Assembly: GCA_903813345.2 (NCBI GenBank)
Contig: CAIIXF020000001.1
Location: 30,431,915 to 30,495,914, forward strand
Direction: 5' to 3'
From: Owenia fusiformis
Lineage: Eukaryota > Annelida > Polychaeta > Sabellida > Oweniidae
Length of the DNA: 64,000 nucleotides
The notes under the pieces are model-generated. The model was given only the letters and a program-made list of their open reading frames with translations. It had not been told where the DNA came from and searched no databases. The position numbers were made by a program, and so were the translations under genes. Shown piece by piece: positions 1 through 11,400 of this stretch (within the stretch, counting starts at the first letter, position 1; the number at the start of each line of letters is the position of its first letter).

Positions 1-130
1 ATCAATGGCAAGTTTCGTGTCTAAAGGTTCACCAGGGAGCTCAAAGTCTGGAGGTAGTCAAAGTGGATTTTCAGGAACTGCCTCCTGGAGCAGCAGGTCC
101 CCCAGTACTGTCAGTGGACCTATCACTAAA
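1..130 (+). CDS. Spectraplakin-like, antepenultimate coding exon (partial)
   Basis: Open in the frame starting at base 2, Ser/Gly-rich, ending at a consensus donor AAA|GTAAGT in phase 0. It has no start evidence; the internal Met at 5 is not needed. Confidence 0.65.
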
Positions 131-1222
131 GTAAGTTAATTAAAGACTGCAGTGTTATTAATTCCACACAAAGCTTGTAGTTTATTGGCTCATTGTTGTG
201 TATATTAGACCGGGGGGTTCACTGTACAAAATTCGGCTGGGGTCCTAGGCTGAACCCTCAAATTTGGATGTGTTCCCATACACAATATTACAGAGCACTT
301 ACAACTTCAATTTTAAAACTAATGGAAAACATAAGAAACTTGCATACTGTAACTTTCATATTGGCCTAACATACATTAATCATACACTTAAGTTTTATGT
401 ACATGTATATTTGAATATTTTTGCAGATTCGAGAAAAAACAACATATGGACAGCCATGGAGACAGCAACGTTCCATGCGAAGCCCCGATACAGAGGTGAA
501 CCAAATCATGTCCCGTGGTCTGATGAGTCCAACAGGCAGGAAGAGTCCTCGGGTATCCTCAGGATATGGTCAGTCATCTGGATATGGTCAATCGTCAGGA
601 TATGGTCAGTCGTCAGGATATGGCCATGCAAGAGATTGTGCTTTAAATAGCCCATGTAAGTCTATAGCCATGTTTTTGTGCATTGTTGAAGCAATAACCA
701 CGCACTTATGGGAGTACAAAGAGGATTTTATGATCATTTATATTGATCCATAACAGTTATGCTGATAAATCAGAGTTCTCATCTTTACATTATCATCATA
801 AATCTACCTTGAAGCTATAATGTAAAATCTATCTTTATCTTTAATTTTTACTTTCAGATTAATTTTGCAAATGAGCAGGTATTTGAATTGCACCTGATTG
901 AAATATCTTGTTAATTTACTCCAATTGATGGTTCATATTGTAAATGTGTCGTTCTATTCCAGTGAGTACAACCAGTGCTAGCAGTAGTCGACCAGGGAGT
1001 CGGCCTGGAAGTCGACCAAGCAGCAGAGCTAGCAGCATATCAGAGGAACCTGAGGTTTACACAACATTACAGTCTGAACGACGTAGTACAGGAGGACGTG
1101 GACAGACTATTGGCACATATCAGACACATGTTGTCCAAACTAGGACGTTAACTGTACCCACACATACACCGTCTCGGACTTCTTCATCAAAAATACCAAA
1201 AGCATCCCCTAAAAAGAAATAA
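1..1222 (+). CDS. C-terminal three coding exons of a spectraplakin-like protein (partial)
   Basis: Three exons join in phase: 2-130 (donor GTAAGT at 131), 427-655 (acceptor TTTTTGCAG, donor GTAAGT at 656) and 963-1222 (acceptor CTATTCCAG, stop TAA at 1220-1222). The 5' part is outside the window. The predicted tail is disordered and rich in Ser, Arg and Gly. It contains four SSGYGQ-type repeats, then an SRPGSRPGSRPSSRASS stretch, and near the end the tetrapeptide SKIP followed by a Lys-rich terminus. Gly-Ser-Arg repeats followed by a terminal SxIP motif are known for the C-termini of spectraplakins (MACF1, dystonin, Drosophila Shot), where SxIP binds EB1 at microtubule plus ends. No GAS2 domain or spectrin repeat is in the window to prove the family. 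GAS2-like or CLASP-like proteins also carry SxIP motifs and remain possible. The exon structure is secure; the family name is an inference. Confidence 0.6.
427..655 (+). CDS. Spectraplakin-like, penultimate coding exon with GYGQSS repeats
   Basis: Pyrimidine-rich acceptor ending TTTTTGCAG, then an open frame of 76 codons plus one base to a GTAAGT donor. An 18-bp unit coding SSGYGQ repeats about four times at 561-627. Confidence 0.7.
963..1222 (+). CDS. Spectraplakin-like, terminal coding exon with SxIP motif
   Basis: The acceptor TTCTATTCCAG precedes the exon. The single base carried over from the previous exon completes a TTG codon and keeps the frame to TAA at 1220-1222. SKIP is encoded at 1187-1198, close to the stop, as expected for a C-terminal EB1-binding motif. 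Confidence 0.7.
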
Positions 1223-1500
1223 TTTATTCAGTGCATATAAAACTTAAAATGGTGTATGTTAGTGTAAATGGACATGTAAATGTGATTTCTGAATAGGTGA
1301 TAATAAATGCTAACAGAAGAGCATCGGACCTGTCATTACCTGGAAGTGTCACAGACAAATGTAATTACCAATTTCGACAAATATAATTTCAATTTTGTAC
1401 ATCATGTAGTTGCTTAATATGGAAAATAATAAAAAATGCTTGAAGTGTATTGAAATTATTATAGCCTACCGCAATATTTGACTGCATGATAATAAAACAT
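1223..1500 (+). other. Probable 3' UTR with poly(A) signals
   Basis: Directly downstream of the TAA stop. AATAAA occurs at 1302-1307 and again at 1491-1496. Several weaker AT-rich signals follow up to about 3 kb, so the true end cannot be fixed without transcripts. Confidence 0.5.
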
Positions 1501-4500
1501 AATATTATGAATTCATTTTTTTTAACCTTGGTTTCACACGACTAAAAATAAACGCAGAAAATGTAATTGTATATAAATTGACTATGCAGAGGTATTAAAT
1601 ATTATTTGCTGCTAACATAAACAAGTTAGCTAGATTTAGTTAGAAGCATGATGTACAAACAAATTTTTATGATTTTTATATCAACTTACAATTGTGTACA
1701 CAGGTACATTCGTAAGTATGTATTTCGATGGAATAGTAGATGAAAATATTTTTACATGAAAACATTGCAGTATCATTTCGAAGATTTGTTTTCCATGAAT
1801 AGTGGATTCTATTGTTATACAATTGTTAATTGTTGTGAATTATTTGTAGAATGTAAAATGTAATGCGATTCATGTTGCTTTATTTTGAATTAGAAGGTTG
1901 CTTGGATGTAGGCCTATGATGAATTCATCAATTGTTATTTAGATAAGTTGATAAAAATGGAACAAAGGCTAATCGGTGATAAGTGAATTTGAGTAGCCGT
2001 ATGGGTAATATGAAACAGGTCACTTGTCTGAACAATTTTGTATCATTTCTTTAGAGAAAAGGTTAATGCATTACCTTTATACAATGGGGACTTGTATAGA
2101 GATATTCCATTAGTCTGGTTTACTGTAATGCTACACAACAGTGATTAAAACAGCATTTGAGGTTAAATAAGGGCATCAACCCACAAAGGGGACAAGTGGG
2201 TGGATTACCTTATTCAATTTCAAATTACTCTGATAACATCAAAGCAGTGACCACACATGCCACAGGGAATTTTGATTAACTGAAAAAAGGATAAGGTATA
2301 ATAATTAATTTTCCTCCAGGTGGAATATCATATATTCAACAGGGACTTGGGTGTTGATGTTCCATTTGGAAGAGTGAATATCCTGTTGGTTATCTTGTTT
2401 CATACTATTGTCAAGGGAACAAAAGGTAGCATACATACTGACATACACTTATCACGACTAGTTTTCACTGAGGCAAAATTGATTTAGATTTTTTGATTTA
2501 GTTTAGTAAAGAAATGAAATCTTATCATAGCAATGAAATATTATACAATAGAGTAGAATAAGAATATATGAATGTGATTGTCCAACACAGATGTATATGT
2601 GTTTTCTATAAATGGGGACTTTATTTTGAACACATAAGACATTGTACTTTTATTATACTTATGGTGCCAGCTATGAGTTGTGAAGGATTTGTAAATCATT
2701 TGTAGTACCAGTTACTTTTAGTATAATATTTCTCATATGTTTTCTGTGAATTAGTAAAGAAGTTGCTTATTATATAAAGTAACATGAACCAATATATTGT
2801 TAATGCTATACATGTATGTAAGATATTTTCTAAAGGTTGTAATATATTAAAGTGAATGTTCTAAAAGTGTACATGTATATGAAGCTGTGATGTAAATTGT
2901 TCTAGGTGGTGTCAAACACAAACACACCTCTGTGTACTTATCTGCTTAATTTAACATTTATTTATGCAAAATACAAAATAACATGTCTATCAGAAGTTTT
3001 ATTTATATATTAGGGCTAGCGATATAGGAAGGTTAATAATATTATTTATAATCATAGCATCTATTTTAGTTGCACATTTGACCAATGTGGGGACAACGAC
3101 TCATGCATTGATGTAGCTCATTCATTAATGCTGCTCACATTCTATTATAATACAATATATTCATATCATTTATCACACTTAGGCCATCTCACATACTTAA
3201 GCCATGGTGTTGTGTTCTTAAAATAGATTATTATCTTCTTTAAATCTATAAAGCAAAAGCAAAATTTGATGTAATTATCATTTAGAACAGTCTAGCACAC
3301 AGACCCAATGTTTTCAAGGCATATGATCCTGTGTGCTACACTGTGTTTAAAAATCTAGATTCGTTCACATTATTTGAGTGTGAATTAGTCAAATATTTGC
3401 ATTGTATTTCATCTTTGCTTTGCTTGTAGTGGTCTATAACATAAAATATATATGGTATTTTATACATTATAGTGCATTTGTCTACCAGACAAATGGTTCA
3501 TGGAATAAACATATAAAACTAAGCTCATAAATTTCTGCATTTTGTTTGATTGATGATGTAAGGCTGATATTAATATTAAATGTTATGTTGCACTTCAGAT
3601 GACATTTATGATACATTCTGGTATAAAAGCAGGACCTCTGTGTCATACTTTCAAGACAGTCTATCAAATTGATTGTCAGTATTGAATTGAGCAATCAGGA
3701 ATGCTAATAGTCTACCATGTCTAGTGTCTGAGTGTTCGCATGTTGCAGCTCTCCTGCTTAAATGATGGATAGATATCAATAGAAATCCAATTCAGAAGCT
3801 ATTGATATGATGGACTTTCTTTTAATATCCGATTTCCTGTAAATGATGCTTAGCAGTTTATAATGAAACTTCAGGATGAAGATGAGAGTATTCGTCATGA
3901 GAAGTCCCAGAATATCCCTGACCACAAAAATCACACAATATTAGGAGTAATGCAATTTTGATTCTGGTGGCACAATCCTTGTGCTTAGCTTTAAAGAGAT
4001 ATCTGCACCCCTTATGACTATTAAAAAGCAATTTCTTCACTAAATGACAGCACTTTTTTCAAACAGTAATATTTATAGAAAAGTATTATTAGTATTACCC
4101 TTTGCATTGGTTTGACTTCACTTCTTAATTAAAAGAGAGCTTTGTGTAGTTTAACTTGACTCTGCACGCAAAGTATTATTGAATCGTCTGTTGATTGTGC
4201 AAGTATTAGTAATATTTTCATTGTTTTAATAAGATGTATATTAATAGGATTATGGAAGCATTGAACCCTTTAATGTACCTAAATAATAACTATTAGTCTA
4301 TATGGATCATGGAAGCACTTGTTATGAGTTACCACAACAGTAGAAATCAAAGCAGTAATAATCTTTTGATTCTGACATATTTATGCAACCAATTATGAAA
4401 GTACTCTCCTCTCCATAAGTTTGGCAAAAAAGTCCCCTTTCTGGATTTCTTATCAAAGCCAATTCATGTTTGGTGATTTTAAAAAAGTTAATCAAAGTCA

Positions 4501-4740
4501 TATTTCTGAGCTATTTAAGGGAACAAAATTTAAGATTCAAATATTGACAGGCTTTGATATGCTATCCAATGGAAATTTCTGGAAATTTCTGTTTGCCAAA
4601 ATTATGGAAGGGAGGGTGTATAGCAAAATAAGCCTAGAGAGTTCAAGCAATCAGGAATTTATGAATTTACGAGATGATTTTGGATAGAACCCATTAGAAA
4701 CAATGATAGATGATGACAAAATGGTTAAAAATCTGACACT
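1501..4740. other. AT-rich intergenic DNA, no gene seen
   Basis: No open frame has recognisable protein character, and I found no terminal inverted repeat or tandem array. It may include extended 3' UTR of the upstream + strand gene. Confidence 0.4.
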
Positions 4741-5150
4741 TTATTATGCGAGTAGAAATAAGCTTGATTTACGTCATTAAATTACCCAAAATTCAGTCAA
4801 AGTGATGTCATATTTAAAATCTACATGTAAATGTACATCTAGAAATGTGGTTTCGAAAATCATTTATCAACTTTGAAAATTTAATTTTTTTGAAAATGTG
4901 ACTTCTAGTTAAGGTTGATTCCCCATGTTACAAAATCACAAAAAGTGAAATATCTTTTCTCATTGGACAGATAACATTTTCTTTTACTCGACATATTTTA
5001 ATTTGCATAACTATTAGATACATAAGGGTTATATGAAAATTGAACCACTAAAACAGATGTAAGTTAAAGGGAACTTTCTACTATACCCGCCATACTATCT
5101 GACGTGAACGAGCCACCTGGTGGTGAAACTGGTAACTGCTTACTTGTGTC
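4741..5150 (+). repeat. Dispersed ~400-bp repeat, CACCTGGTGG family, copy 1
   Basis: It begins GCGAGTAGAAATAA and ends with CCACCTGGTGGTGAAACTGG. The same succession of blocks (ACATTTCTAGAAATGTGG-type block, CACAAAAAGTG, CATATTTTAATTTG, CACCTGGTGG) occurs at 17162-17624, in reverse at 47207-47625, and partly at 35215-35340. The best copy has inverted ends of the type CAGATGCGAGTAG, so it is probably a non-autonomous DNA element. Confidence 0.7.
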
Positions 5151-7020
5151 TGCATTATTGGTGATGACAAATTCCTGATGCTCATTATAACAATGTCACC
5201 CCTATTTGGTGGTGAAATAAAATAAAGTGTAATTTAATATTTTAGGTAGAATTACAACTAGAAATATGTAAATGGATGTCTGAAAACCCTTGTGATAAAA
5301 ATACAATGCTATGGATATTGGATGAGCAAATTTGATAATTTGATCCACTGCGCTTTATAGAATGTTCTCATTTTGATGAAGCTTCTAATTTTATGATGAA
5401 ATAACAGCATCGATATCTGATAAGTGCAGCATTGCAATATTCTTCAGATTACCTGTCTATATTTTTTATTTTGAATGTTTAAATATGATTCTTTGGTGAA
5501 AGTATTTTTGAATTCTATATAGGTTCTAAGTACAGGAAAAATAAGAATATCCTGTTTCCATTGAAGTGCATAATTACTTTTTAATTTCTTTGTGATCATT
5601 TGAATGACAATATACTGCTCCAGTAAATAATATAGCCATACTTGAGATCTTATTATTGAAGTGACCCCTTTGGATCAATCTCCTCAAAAATAAAGAATAA
5701 AGAAAAACAAATGATCTTCTATTCAAGTAAAATATAACTATACTTTGAAAACATTGGATAAGGAACAAAAGAAGCCACTTGAAATGTTCAAGTTATTAAA
5801 CGACAGGGGTATTAATCACAAAATATTTATAAACATGTATCTATTTTCAATTCATTTATTTAGAATTAAAATATTCTAATCCAAAAGATTATGGTCTTAT
5901 CCTACAATCCTGTCCTTCAATTTAAAATGAGTGTGATGAAGAGAAAGCCACAAGAGGATGTGTAGTCAATAACTCTCATGTTGGAATCATATGCATGAAA
6001 AATGAGACCTTGCTTTATACTATTAGTACACAGAAATAGAAAAAAATAAAATTTCAATAAAACAATAACCTTATTCGAGAAAAATAGAATGGATATTTGC
6101 ACCAAGTTCTTGGCGGACTGTATTAGTAGTCCTATTGTACTGAATTGTAGATTGTTTAAGCACAAATGTCTTGTATCAAGACTTTATGGGTGGTAGCTGA
6201 CTTCAAAGGCAAGGATACAAAATATGAGTCCATTAAATCACCCACAATTGATGTGCTTACATTTTTTCACACATCTCAAAATCACAACAAAAAAAAAAGA
6301 ATGAAATACAACCAGAGTTTTTACAATGCTTGACCATTTTGACTTTCAACTTAGGTCATGAAATGGATGAGTGTAATTAATTTATCTGAATCTAAAACTA
6401 ACTATGCACTCTGTTGTAAAATATAGAGTGCATTATTATTTTTTAAAAAACAGCGTTATGATAGGTTGGAATTTGATGATGCCTAGCTGTGTGAACAATT
6501 TTTACACACTTTATTGAGTTTCATTTCATTACATGGCAACTTATCTTACTCTCTGCACAGAGCTTGCTAAATTGCATTACATACAGTAATAATTATTCTG
6601 TCACCAAAGACATTACTATGGCCTCTATTTAATTTTAGGTCACCTTAGACATTTATATGGCCTCTATTCTTTCCATAATGTCATTAATCTATGGGTCATA
6701 GACTTGGAGCTTGTTTGTAACATGGCAATTTGTAGCAATGAGTAATCATCAGTCCCAACACTCTAATACATTGTGCAATCACATTGTGACATTTTGCAAT
6801 ATATTTACAGATAAACATCATTGGAACATAAATCTAGTTGCGGAAGTATTGCTTGTGTATACATTGCTTTTTAGCATCACTAATTGAGGGTTGAAAGGGG
6901 CACAACAAATAAACAACTTCAAAGAAAGCTACTACATGCACCAACAACTGCTCCCTGGAGTGCTTACATTTTACTGTTTTAAAGGTTCAAATTAGTTTGA
7001 GACCACAAAATACATCACAT
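5151..7020. other. AT-rich intergenic DNA, nothing recognised
   Basis: Only short open frames without protein-like composition. No repeat structure was found by eye. Confidence 0.35.
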
Positions 7021-7740
7021 TAAATTTATTTTAAGTAATAATAATAATTTATTTTTCAATCAACTATATATAATTAACATATTCCAGCATTATAAATATA
7101 GCAATATTTAATAATCTACAAGAATAAATACATACACCCTGACACCTACATACATTTGTGTAACTTCACCTAAAGGTATCAATAATGTAATGTAAGTACA
7201 TGTATTATGAATCAATCTCAAGTATTATATGAAATATCTACAAAGTTTATTGACTAGCAGTTTCACTCTCATAATGTCGATTCATTTAAAGATAATATGT
7301 TGAAGATAATTAACATCTTGTTCCATTTATAACAGTAACAACTCACTGGTAATTCAAAACATATCAACTTTGGTACAAAAGAACAATTAATTTTTGTTGA
7401 ATGTGGATCATAACCATAGCATTGCCTAAACTATGATATCATGTCTAATACGTTCAAGCTAACAACACCTGCATCATACTTTCTCAGAGCATTCTGATAA
7501 CACTCCCATCATTTTATCTGACAGGTTCATCCTAACAACACCCGCATCATAATATCTCTGGAGGGTGCACCCTAACAACACCTTCATCAAACTAACATTA
7601 GATGACATTCATTATTAGAACATATATGCTAATAAGCAATCTTTTTTCAATTTTCTCTAGTTACAGAAATATTAACACACCTAGTATTCAAAGTATTCTG
7701 AATTTTGAACAACATACATCATATTTCTAAACAGCATAAC
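7021..7740. other. AT-rich intergenic DNA with possible retroelement tail
   Basis: A TAATAATAATAATTTATTT run at about 7038 resembles the reverse of a LINE 3' tail, but no coding relic follows. The motif CTAACAACACC recurs three times at 7460-7580 in short degenerate repeats. Confidence 0.25.
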
Positions 7741-8215
7741 TTGGACTATTTGTTCGATCCAGAATTAGCTGAAGTGGCCTATTTGTTAGACCCAGAACCA
7801 ACTAATGAGGCCTATTTGTTAAACCCAGAACCAACTAATGAGGCCTATTTGTTAAACCCAGAACCAACTAATGAGGCCTATTTGTAGGACCCAGAACCAA
7901 CTAATGAGGCCTATTTGTTAGACCCAGAACCAACTAATGAGGCCTATTTGTTAAACCCAGAACCAACTAATGAGGCCTATTTGTTAAAGCCAGAACCAAC
8001 TAATGAGGCCTATTTGTTAAATCAAGAACCAACTTATGAGGGTTATTTGTGGTCAGAACTCAGAACCAACTTATGGGGAATATTTGTTAAAATCAGAATT
8101 AATCGATAAGGACTAATTAAACCCAGAACCAACTGATGGAGGAAATCTCAGGACTAACTAATGAAGGGCATTTGTTCGACCTGGAACCAACTAATGGGGG
8201 TGATTTGTTTGACCC
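7741..8215. repeat. 33-bp minisatellite
   Basis: About 14 units of a 33-bp repeat with core CCAACTAATGAGGCCTATTTG. The central seven or eight are nearly identical and the edges are degenerate. Because 33 is a multiple of three, one + frame reads as an 11-residue repeat YLLNPEPTNEA, broken by a TAG at about 7885. It lies about 190 bp downstream of the stop of the - strand SYCP3 gene, in or just past its 3' UTR. Confidence 0.9.
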
Positions 8216-8257
8216 ATAATCTTTCCCTTGAATGGGCTCATGTTTTTATGATCATTT

Positions 8258-8263
8258 TTTATT
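8258..8263 (-). promoter_or_regulatory. Candidate poly(A) signal of the SYCP3-like gene
   Basis: AATAAA on the - strand, about 140 nt after the stop codon. Its position suits a short 3' UTR that ends before the 33-bp minisatellite. Confidence 0.4.
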
Positions 8264-8401
8264 CTACTGCTCATAAAAATCTATAAATGATGCCATTAAT
8301 GCCTTCCATATCTTCCTCAACATGTCCCAGACATGACAAATCATAGGTCAAGGTGCTACAGCAGACACATATTGATCATGTCTATTCTCAATTGTCAGAT
8401 T

Positions 8402-8455
8402 TCACAGGAACATTGTCTTCAGTGACTTCTTTACATTCTCAATTTCCTTTTGTTG
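8402..8455 (-). CDS. SYCP3: SYCP3 terminal coding exon
   Basis: 54 bp after acceptor TATATTTTCAG. It encodes the 17-residue signature ending KSLKTMFL and stops with TGA at 8404-8402. Confidence 0.9.
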   Translation of the reverse strand, partial: QQKEIENVKKSLKTMFL

Positions 8456-11400
8456 CTGAAAATATAAACAAAGACTAGTACATATTATGTATAGGAGGAA
8501 TACAAGTGCATGTTAAAAGCTGAAAGGTGTTTACCTACCCACTTAAAAGACATCAAAAAGTAAGTTAACAGAGATAATGAGTTCTAAATGAAGGTATGTC
8601 ACAGTAACTTAAACTATTTGTCCACAAATGGCTCAAAATTACATGTAGGATGATTTTTAGAAAGGTTTTTAAAAGGTCATTGTGTTCATGGCAAATATAA
8701 CACTTCCTAAGAACTTCCAAAAATCGGAAATTAACAAATATCTATTGTAAAGAAAGATAGAGACAACAGCAGGAAGTGTGTTAGTGGATATATCTAATTG
8801 ACTGTGATGTACGTACAAAGACTAAAGAATATTCAAGGCTCTAAAATCAGTTTGAAACCAGAGAATTTTTCATTTTTGCCAGTTTTTGACATTTTACTAC
8901 ATATACACTAGATATACAACAGGTGATGCTCAATTTAGTGGAATTTGTCTGCAGAGATTGATCATTTCTACACATTTTAAAACATTTTTTGAGTAAATTA
9001 GATGACAACTGCTCAAATTAGAGCAATTTTAGTGAAAATTTTGTGATGAATTATCTTGTCACTCTAAGTTTCAAGGTCATTTCTTAGTTGACAAAAAATC
9101 TCTGCACTCTGGGTAGTGAGAGGTAAAAAGTATCTTGTGATATGTTTTGTGGTGAACAGACTGAATTGAGTATTGAACAATAACTATTGCATAAATTGAA
9201 GAAATGCAAGCATATGTATTTTAATCAATATCTTCAATTTAAATTATCATGTTCCATATATTTTGGGCTAACTAAATTGAGGTATAAACAAGCTAAGCAT
9301 GATTAAAGGACGATTCTCGGTTTGGAGAATAGTCTCCTGGGCTAATAATTTTTTTCATGGAAAATATAGAAATATTACCCAAATTAAACTTTGAATATTC
9401 AAAAGAGAACATTTAAATCTACAAGATGTAAAAATAACAAATTGGTCTGAAGCAGGGATAATGCTCAATTAGACCGATTCAATAAAATACAAGTCTCGAT
9501 TTGGGGAAAGAAGTTCAATAGTGTACTGCGCTAATATTTTTTTGCGAAAAATCTATAAATATTACCCAAATTAAATTATGACTATTCAAAAGAAGACATT
9601 CAAATCTATATTATGTAAAAAAAATCAAATTTGTCCGAAGCAGGGATAATGCTCATTTAGATTGATGAACTTCGTTCTCCAAACCGAGAATCGTCCTTTA
9701 GAGATATCCAGTTCTGATGGGTTCTATTGAAGTTCAATGAGGAAGATCAAGCATATTGCTGCTGTCTTATTCTAATGAATTTTCAATGATTAATCCTTGA
9801 GTTCAGTTAAGCTGTGTGATGTCTATCAATAATCAATGATGAGAACATGTCATCACTTTGATAAGCAATAGGACTCCTTGACATAACATCTTGTGACATC
9901 ACATCACAGATCAGTTATCGCTGAGATGCTCAGTGAAAATCAGTCTGACGGTCTGACCCCACAGTAAATCTTTCAGACATTGTCAGAAAAACCAAGAAAG
10001 TTAGCTATACAGGGTGTTTCATAATGACTGCAACACTACATGTACCAATAACCACTCCAGATGGTATACAGCCATGTGTTATATATCATATGAAAGCTTG
10101 TTCAATTCTAGACTTATTGAAGCAACTTTATCAACAAATGGCAGCAATAAATCTAGCAAAGGGTGATGGTGACTACCAAACATAAGTTCACAAATTATGT
10201 TCCCAATGATCATCATGACAATATTTGCCCAATAAGTCTAAAATTCAAGAAGCTTTATTATGATATATAGATTATGGGGCCATGTAATCTAGGATTGGCT
10301 GTGGATGGGGGACGATCATTATGAAACACCCTGTATGATACAGTATTTATAGCAAAATAGTTCATTATTCTAGACAGCTGTGATTGTCATACTTACAGCT
10401 TGTCGTAGAATCTTTTGCTGAAGCTGTCTAAGTTCTTGTCTCATAGCCTCCCTCATTCCACTCTGAAAGCAGAGACACACATACTGCACATAACAGAGGA
10501 CAAGACAATACTGTTGTTTATACAGCCATTAAGTAGATTCTTACAGAAACCAATACATGTATTCAGTTGTAAAATCTATGTTTATGGGATATTCATAACC
10601 ATTATTGAATAATAAATCATGATCAAGACCATCAAAACAACAAATCCCGCCTGTACATCAATTAAAGTAATTAAGTGCACAATGGATCTCAATAGAGGAC
10701 GATCCAAGATTTTAAAAGTACATGAACCAATATAATTTTTCATGGATGTTTGAGCATAATCTCAAGTATCAAATTAAATATCAAACATTTTTACCATTAT
10801 TTTCAGTTTCATCAATAAGTTTGTAACAAGTCCAACTTTTTAAAACTTAAAAATCTTGAAAGGTGAAACTGACACTGCTACTTCTCAACCAACAGCAACA
10901 TATATTATCTGAACATTTAAGGTTACTCTTTCCAAACATTTTTGAAAAAGTTCCTATACCTGCACATGTTATTTTCTGGTACAAGATAAAGTATAAAGGA
11001 ATGTGCAAATTTCCTTGCTTTTTTCAGGAAAGTATCCTTGCAATATCTTCTTTTAGTAAACCGGGTAACAGGTCGATGACAACTCCAGGAAATGCTGATA
11101 TTTCAAGGAAAATCATTCAAAATGGCCACTTTTCAATTTTCCAAATTCCTTCTCCAAGTTTCTCAATAACACTGGATTTCCATTGACCACTTACTAAGTT
11201 TACCTCGAGAAGACAATGTAATGATACTTTCCTGAAAAAAGCAAGGAAATAGACATACCTTCATACTTTATTTTAACTTTATTTGTACCAGAAAATAACA
11301 TGGACATGCAGGTCTAGCATCTTTCTCAAAAATGTTGTTTGGAAAGAATAACCTTAAACCCTGTTAGACTATTTTTAAAATGTAATGCTCTGACAACAAA

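Noticed and set aside
7705-8109. Repetitive protein YLLNPEPTNEA as a real gene.
   Set aside because: It coincides with a 33-bp minisatellite, is broken by an in-frame stop, and has no start or splice context.
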